The notes under the pieces are model-generated. The model worked only from the letters and a program-made list of their open reading frames with translations, did no database searches and was not told the origin of the DNA. A program made the position numbers and the translations under genes. Shown here piece after piece: positions 59,054 to 64,000 of a stretch of DNA of 64,000 bases. The DNA is taken from positions 27,782-91,781 of the forward strand of contig PLET01000063.1 of NCBI GenBank assembly GCA_003137095.1, read 5' to 3'. Numbering within the stretch: the first letter of the stretch is position 1; each line of letters opens with the position of its first letter. The DNA is from Gammaproteobacteria bacterium (GTDB taxonomy: Bacteria; Pseudomonadota; Gammaproteobacteria; Steroidobacterales; Steroidobacteraceae).

Positions 59054-61207
59054 TTATAGCGGGTTGCCGCCGCCCAGGTGGTAGCTGACGGTGACGCCGA
59101 TTTGCCGCGGATCGCCGAGCTGCAGAAAGGCCTGATTCGGAAAGTTGGGGGGGATCAGGCCGAAATAAAAGCCCTGCTGCGCATAGCGCGCATCGAAGAC
59201 GTTGCGCACCCACAGGCTCGAGGTCCATGCCCCGTGCCGGTAGCCGATGCGCAGGTTTTCCAGATGATAGGCGCTCGAGCTCTGTGCATCGCTGGTGTAA
59301 TAGTAGTAGCTGCCGAGACCGGAGGCATCGAGGCGGGCGAACCAGCCGGCCGGGTCGCGGTATTCGAGCGCCGCGGAGAGCTTGTAGCCCGGGGCGAACG
59401 GCTGCGCGCGTCCATCGATGTCGAGGCTGGTGAACAATCCGGTCACGTCCAGGTAGCGGGTGCGCAGCAGCGAGACGCTGCCCGACACATCCCAGCGCTC
59501 GTCCAGGCGGTAGCTGCCGGCCGCCTCCAGACCGGTGTTTTCGCCGTTGCTGGCATTTTGCGTATAGAACACGTAGTCCAGGGGATTGTTCTGCTGCAGC
59601 TGCTCCGACAGGTACACCTGCATGTTCCGCCGCCGCATATAAAACACGTCCGCCTGCAGCTGCAACGGCTCGCCGGCCGACGCGTACTTGAATCCGCTCT
59701 CCGCGCTCCACAGCGTCTCGGGACCGAACTCACGCTGCTCCGAGAGGATGCCCGAACCGATGTTGAAGCCGCCGCCCTTGTAGCCGCGCGCCAGTGTGGC
59801 ATACACATGGCCGCCGTCGCCGGCAGCCGTCATCCAGGCGACGCTGCCGCCCACCATGTCGTTCACTTCCGAGGGAAACGGCGTCTGCACGTCGGCGCTG
59901 TCGGAATAATCGGCCACGCGACGCTCCACCCGCAGCGCCCCCGTCACGCCCGACCGCTTTCCCACGTCCGCATCCAGCGAGCCGTAAAGCGCCACGTTGG
60001 TCGCGGCATAGCGGCTGTCGAGCGCGCTCGAACCCGCGCCATCGTATTGATCATCGTAAACATAGAGCAGCTGGTCCGACTCGGTCAGGCGCAGTGCATA
60101 GGCGCCAACCAGCCAGCGCAGCCGTCCGAACAACGCCCGCGACGGATCGCCGGTCAGCCGCAGGTCCTCGGCGAGCGTACGCCGATTGCGATTGTCGCTT
60201 TGAAAATAATCGTAGGGGGCATATTGGCCCCACAAGGTGTCGTTCCCCCAATCGCCGTCGAACGAATAAATGATGGATGAATTCGCCGCGCTGGTGATGC
60301 TGCGCAATTCGCCGAAACCCGCGAGCTCATCGGTCAGGCGCAGCGCGAAGCCGTTGGAGAGCTGCGCATCGCGCCCGGGCTGATTCGAGTAGGTGGTGTC
60401 GGTGTCGTAAATCGACCAGGCGTCATAGCCGTTGTCGATGTTGACGTGCATCAGCGTCAGGTCCGCCCGCAGCGCATCGGTCAGCTGCCAGCGCAGCTTG
60501 CCGCGCAGCGTGCCTTCGTCATAGCCGTTGGTGGCGCTCTCGTCCAAATAGGCATTGTGGCGGAAGCCGTCGCTGAGAAACCGTTGTGCCGCGAGGCGCC
60601 AGCCCGCCGCGCCGTCGGCGAAGCCATCGCCGATGGACAGGGCCGCGGCGCGCGTGTCGTAGTTGCCACCGGTGAGCTCGCCGTTGAGCTCGAAGTCGGT
60701 GCCGGGATCGGCGGTGCGCACGCTGATGAGGCCCGCGAGGGCATTGGCGCCATAGGCGGTGCCCTGCGGCCCGCGCAGCACCTCGATCTGGCGGGTGTCG
60801 AACAGCGTCGCCGGCATGCCCACACCGGAGAAATCGATGTCATCGATCAGAAACCCGACCGACGGATTCGGCGCGCCCTGGTACTGCTCGACCTCGCCGA
60901 TGCCGCGCAGCTGGAAGAATCGCGGCCGCGAGGTTCCCGCGGCCCAGTTCAAGTCCGGGACCAGACCCAGCACATCCTCGAAATGCTGGACCCCGGCGGC
61001 TGCAAGGGTCTGCGCATCGAGCACGGTGACGCTTTGCGGCAGCTCGGCCACGCTGGTCGAGCGCAGCGTCGCCGTGACCACGATCTCCTCGAGGGTATCA
61101 TCGCCCGCCTGCGCCGCCTGCGCCGCCTGCGCCGCCTGCGCCGGAATGGCCCGTGACGCAATGCAAAGCACCGTGAGCGGTACCGACCAACGCCATGGAA
61201 ATGTCAT
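59054..61207 (-). CDS. TonB-dependent receptor, probable thiamine-related
   Basis: 717 residues. A signal peptide with a repetitive AQA end is followed by the TonB-box-like DTLEEIVVTA, a plug domain (SVTVLDAQTLAAAGVQHFEDVLGLVPDL, VLRGPQGTAYGANALAGLISV) and a 22-strand-type barrel. It is an outer-membrane active importer. A TPP riboswitch overlaps the region up to 9 bases before its ATG, so thiamine, TPP or a precursor is the likely ligand. The C-terminus ends GGGNPL rather than the usual terminal aromatic residue. The MFS gene downstream is likely its inner-membrane partner. Confidence 0.88.
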   Translation of the reverse strand: MTFPWRWSVPLTVLCIASRAIPAQAAQAAQAAQAGDDTLEEIVVTATLRSTSVAELPQSVTVLDAQTLAAAGVQHFEDVLGLVPDLNWAAGTSRPRFFQLRGIGEVEQYQGAPNPSVGFLIDDIDFSGVGMPATLFDTRQIEVLRGPQGTAYGANALAGLISVRTADPGTDFELNGELTGGNYDTRAAALSIGDGFADGAAGWRLAAQRFLSDGFRHNAYLDESATNGYDEGTLRGKLRWQLTDALRADLTLMHVNIDNGYDAWSIYDTDTTYSNQPGRDAQLSNGFALRLTDELAGFGELRSITSAANSSIIYSFDGDWGNDTLWGQYAPYDYFQSDNRNRRTLAEDLRLTGDPSRALFGRLRWLVGAYALRLTESDQLLYVYDDQYDGAGSSALDSRYAATNVALYGSLDADVGKRSGVTGALRVERRVADYSDSADVQTPFPSEVNDMVGGSVAWMTAAGDGGHVYATLARGYKGGGFNIGSGILSEQREFGPETLWSAESGFKYASAGEPLQLQADVFYMRRRNMQVYLSEQLQQNNPLDYVFYTQNASNGENTGLEAAGSYRLDERWDVSGSVSLLRTRYLDVTGLFTSLDIDGRAQPFAPGYKLSAALEYRDPAGWFARLDASGLGSYYYYTSDAQSSSAYHLENLRIGYRHGAWTSSLWVRNVFDARYAQQGFYFGLIPPNFPNQAFLQLGDPRQIGVTVSYHLGGGNPL
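61107..61142 (-). repeat. 9-bp tandem repeat in the TonB-receptor signal region
   Basis: GCCTGCGCC (plus strand) is repeated four times in a row. It codes for AQA units near the signal-peptide cleavage site of the receptor. Being in frame it changes length without breaking the gene. Confidence 0.85.
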
Positions 61208-61212
61208 TTACC

Positions 61213-61300
61213 TGCTCCCTACGCCGGTACTAACCGGATCAGGTTCAACGGGTTCGCCGCCGACGGCGTCTCAGGTCTTCTAAAGACCACCCCAAGGTTC
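61213..61300 (-). promoter_or_regulatory. TPP riboswitch (thi-box)
   Basis: Read on the minus strand, the conserved blocks CTTGGGGTGG, a GGTCTT/AAGACC stem, CTGAGA, ACCCGTTGAACCTGATC, and GTACCGGCGTAGGGA occur in the order and spacing of the THI element. The 3' end (GTAGGGAGCAGG) includes the Shine-Dalgarno of the TonB receptor, whose ATG is at 61207. Ligand binding would therefore hide the ribosome site, the translational mode common in Gram-negative bacteria. Confidence 0.93.
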
Positions 61301-61413
61301 GCGACACGCTAGCAACCTCGTTCGGGCTTGGCAACAAGAATTCTTGGGCATTCCTGACGGTTCTTCACCAAAAAGGCCGGCCGTGGGCTGTTCCTGACAG
61401 GGGGGCGCGTGGA

Positions 61414-62790
61414 ATGATGCAACCGATGGAATCCGATGCCGTGGGGGCGGGCGCCGTACCCCTGAATTCGCGCCGCCCAATCCTGCGCTGGGTACTCTGG
61501 GGGCTCGTCGCACTGCTCATCCTCGGCCTCATCGTCTACCAGTCGGTCACCTTCCTGTCCCAGCCGCCGCAGCGGCGCGGGCGATTTCTCGACGGCGGCA
61601 ATCAGCCCGTCGGGGCGGCGCGCATCCGCCGCGGCGACATCCGACTGACCCTGCGCGCCCTGGGGGCGGTCACGCCGTTGACCACCGTCACCGTCAACAC
61701 CCAGATCAACGGGCTGCTGATGCAGGTGGGTTTCAAGGAGGGCCAGCGGGTGCACAAGGGCGATTTTCTCGCGCAAATCGACCCGCGGCCCTATCAGGTC
61801 GCGCTCGAGCAGGCTCAGGCGCAGCTGGCCCATGACGAGGCGGTGCTCGCCCAGGCGCAGATGGATTTGACTCGCTACCAGACGCTGTCGCAGCAGATGT
61901 CGATCCCGCGCCAGACCTATGAGGATCAGGTCTGGGCGGTCAAGCAGGACCAGGGAACCGTGGATTCCGACAAGGCGCAGGTCAAGGCGCAGCAGCTGAA
62001 TCTGACCTATTGCCGTATCGTGGCCCCCTCGGACGGGCGCGTCGGCCTGCGGCTCATCGACCCGGGCAATTACGTGCAGACCAACTCCGCCAGCGGCATC
62101 GTCGTGCTCACGATGCTCAAACCGACCAGCGTCGAGTTCGCGGTGGCGGAAGACAGCCTGCCGCAGATCATGGCGCGGGTGCGCGCCGGCGCGAAGATAC
62201 CCGTCATCGCATTCGACCGCGCCAACGTGACTCAGCTCGCCACCGGCGAATTCGCGGCGGTCGACGCCCAGGTCAATGCCACCACCGGCACGGTGATGTT
62301 GCGCGCGCAATTCGACAACGCCGACGAAAACCTGTTTCCCAGCCAGTTCGTCAACGTGGTGATGCAGCTCGACACGCTGAAGGATGTGGTGACGGTGCCG
62401 GCGGCGGCCGTACAGCGCGGTGCACCCGGCACCTACGTGTACCTGGTCAATGACGACAACACGGTGTCGGTGCATCCGATCACGCTGGGCGCGCAGGACG
62501 GCGATCTGTTCGCGGTCGACTCGGGACTCGAGCCCGGCGAGCGCGTCGTGACCGATGGCGCCGACCGGCTGCGCGACGGTGCGAAGGTGAGCATTCCGGA
62601 CATACAGAGCGCGACCAACGGCGCCGGCACCGGCACGAGCCGGGGCAATGGCTCGGGCCGGGGCAAAGGCGCGGGCAAGGGCTGGACGGGGAAGGGCGGC
62701 GATTGGACCACGCGGCAGCGGCGCCACCGGCAGGATCAGGAGGGTTCGCAGCAACCGGCGGGCCAGCAGCAAGCCCAGCCACCCCCATGA
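61414..62790 (+). CDS. mdtA: RND efflux periplasmic adaptor (MdtA-like)
   Basis: 458 residues. One membrane helix ([19 protein letters not shown]) anchors a membrane-fusion protein with a lipoyl/biotinyl half motif ([32 protein letters not shown]), a coiled-coil hairpin and [23 protein letters not shown]. This is the MdtA type. The C-terminal ~65 residues are Gly/Arg/Lys then Gln/Pro rich. Its stop overlaps the permease start (ATGA). It links the inner-membrane pump to an outer-membrane channel, absent here. Confidence 0.88.
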   Translation: MMQPMESDAVGAGAVPLNSRRPILRWVLWGLVALLILGLIVYQSVTFLSQPPQRRGRFLDGGNQPVGAARIRRGDIRLTLRALGAVTPLTTVTVNTQINGLLMQVGFKEGQRVHKGDFLAQIDPRPYQVALEQAQAQLAHDEAVLAQAQMDLTRYQTLSQQMSIPRQTYEDQVWAVKQDQGTVDSDKAQVKAQQLNLTYCRIVAPSDGRVGLRLIDPGNYVQTNSASGIVVLTMLKPTSVEFAVAEDSLPQIMARVRAGAKIPVIAFDRANVTQLATGEFAAVDAQVNATTGTVMLRAQFDNADENLFPSQFVNVVMQLDTLKDVVTVPAAAVQRGAPGTYVYLVNDDNTVSVHPITLGAQDGDLFAVDSGLEPGERVVTDGADRLRDGAKVSIPDIQSATNGAGTGTSRGNGSGRGKGAGKGWTGKGGDWTTRQRRHRQDQEGSQQPAGQQQAQPPP

Positions 62791-64000
62791 ATCCGTCGCG
62801 GCTGTTCATCAGTCTGCCGGTCGCCACCTCCTTGCTGATGGCCGCGATCCTGCTGAGCGGCCTCATCGCCTTCCGCTACCTGCCGCTGTCGTCGCTGCCG
62901 GAGGTCGACTATCCCACCATCCAGGTGCAGACCTTCTATCCCGGCGCAAGTCCGGAGGTGATGACCTCGTCGGTGACGGCGCCGCTGGAAAGGCAGTTCG
63001 GGCAGATGCCGGGACTCAACCAGATGACCTCCGCCAGCTCCGCCGGTGCCTCGGTGATCACGCTGCAGTTCAGCCTGGATCTCGGACTGGACGTGGCGGA
63101 ACAGGAGGTGCAGGCGGCGATCAATGCGGCCGGCAACGTGCTGCCCAACGATCTGCCGACCCCGCCCACCTACGCCAAATTCAATCCCGCCGATGCGCCC
63201 ATCATGACGCTGGCGGTCACCTCCCAGACGCTGAAGCTCACCGATGTCGAGGATCTGAGCTTCACCCGGCTCGCGCAGAAGATCTCGCAGCTGCCGGGAG
63301 TCGGCGTGGTGAGCATCTCCGGCGGCCAGCGGCCGGCCGTGCGCATCCAGTTCAACCCGCGGGCGCTCGCGAAGTACGGCCTCAACATCGACGATCTGCG
63401 CACCACCATATCCAGCGCCAACAGCAACTCGCCCAAGGGCAGCTTCGACGGCACCTCGCAGTCCTCCTCGATCAATGCCAACGATCAGATCACCGACATC
63501 GACGGCTACCGCAACATCATCGTGGCGTACCTCAATTCCTCCCCGGTGCACCTGTCCGACGTGGCCAATGTGGTCAAGGCGCCGGAGAACACCAAGCTCG
63601 CCGCCTGGGCGAACGTGACGCCGTCGCTGATTCTCAACATCCAGCGCCAGCCCGGCGCCAACGTCATCCAGGTGGCCGATGCGGTCAAGAAGCTGCTGCC
63701 GCAGGTGATCGCCGACATGCCCCCGGCGCTCGAGATCAGCATCCTGAGCGACCGCACCCAGACCATCCGCGCGTCGGTGTCGGATGTTGAATTCGAACTC
63801 ATTCTGGCCGTGATCCTGGTGGTGCTGGTGATCTTCGTGTTCCTGCGCAATCTGCCGGCAACCGTGATACCGAGCCTGTCGGTGCCGCTGTCGCTGGTCG
63901 GCACCTTCGGCGCCATGTATCTGCTCAATTACAGCCTGGACAATCTGTCGCTCATGGCGCTGACCATCTCCACGGGATTCGTGGTCGACGACGCCATCGT
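62787..64000 (+). CDS. mdtB: RND multidrug efflux permease, MdtB-like (partial)
   Basis: The first 404 residues; the gene runs off the right edge. [44 protein letters not shown] is the first helix and start of the porter domain; [28 protein letters not shown] and [17 protein letters not shown] are RND hallmarks of the MdtB/MdtC group. The helix [19 protein letters not shown] and the next helix [33 protein letters not shown] are in place, the last holding the proton-relay Asp pair. ATG at 62787 overlaps the adaptor stop. Confidence 0.9.
   Translation, partial: MNPSRLFISLPVATSLLMAAILLSGLIAFRYLPLSSLPEVDYPTIQVQTFYPGASPEVMTSSVTAPLERQFGQMPGLNQMTSASSAGASVITLQFSLDLGLDVAEQEVQAAINAAGNVLPNDLPTPPTYAKFNPADAPIMTLAVTSQTLKLTDVEDLSFTRLAQKISQLPGVGVVSISGGQRPAVRIQFNPRALAKYGLNIDDLRTTISSANSNSPKGSFDGTSQSSSINANDQITDIDGYRNIIVAYLNSSPVHLSDVANVVKAPENTKLAAWANVTPSLILNIQRQPGANVIQVADAVKKLLPQVIADMPPALEISILSDRTQTIRASVSDVEFELILAVILVVLVIFVFLRNLPATVIPSLSVPLSLVGTFGAMYLLNYSLDNLSLMALTISTGFVVDDAI

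Overview
GC-rich chromosomal window from what looks like a free-living Gram-negative proteobacterium. There are lipoprotein and Sec signals, a TonB-dependent receptor, an RND efflux pump, outer-membrane-type secreted proteins and a type II pseudopilin. Gene content (secreted amidohydrolases, PEP-CTERM-like protein, YXWGXW repeat proteins, sterol-desaturase family, BetI-less Bmt) would suit a soil gammaproteobacterium of the Steroidobacterales/Nevskiales type, but that placement is inference. No rRNA, tRNA, CRISPR array, insertion sequence or phage gene was seen.

Layout. 1-8 kb: edge of an NTP/NDP-exchange-like transporter, a secreted amidohydrolase with a coupled membrane protein, a lipoprotein, a degraded membrane-protein fragment, a coupled DUF1579-like/YkgJ pair, heme oxygenase, a PEP-CTERM-like secreted protein, a DUF3309-type peptide and a YXWGXW repeat protein. 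8-26 kb: a carbohydrate and surface-polysaccharide zone with GH9, two secreted proteins sharing a GH12-like domain, an O-antigen ligase/polymerase, two BioF2-type acyltransferases flanking a JmjC/cupin-like protein, a Gfo/Idh/MocA oxidoreductase, an Ig-repeat protein, a Tat-exported GH125 and a secreted histidase-fold protein that lacks the MIO triad. 26-34 kb: EamA exporter, GlcG/HbpS-like protein, GNAT, second amidohydrolase, then a four-gene operon (FAH-family, PanE-like, OxlT-like, acyl-CoA ligase) that reads as an oxalate uptake and assimilation unit. 34-46 kb: secreted Ig-domain lipoprotein, ornithine-cyclodeaminase-family/MFS operon, Kup, sterol-desaturase-family protein, hydroxypyruvate reductase and serine-glyoxylate aminotransferase, a sigma-54 activator, a second sterol-desaturase-family protein. 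46-57 kb: a degenerate GGDEF/EAL protein, betaine-homocysteine methyltransferase, an M20 peptidase, an M16 peptidase, and a histidine kinase with a stand-alone receiver. 57-64 kb: YXWGXW lipoprotein, pseudopilin, an MFS carrier and TonB receptor under a TPP riboswitch, and MdtAB-like efflux genes running off the right edge.

How genes work together. The oxalate operon would import oxalate in exchange for formate, activate it to oxalyl-CoA and reduce it to glyoxylate with a PanE2-type reductase; the aminotransferase and hydroxypyruvate reductase 10 kb away are the next serine-cycle-like steps. The thi-box lies 9 bases before the TonB receptor start, so receptor and downstream MFS carrier are probably a thiamine or thiamine-precursor uptake route. 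The 10-20 kb block looks like a polysaccharide export/modification locus with several unusual proteins (GH12-like domains without the nucleophile, JmjC protein between two acyltransferases), and is the best place to look for undescribed biology.
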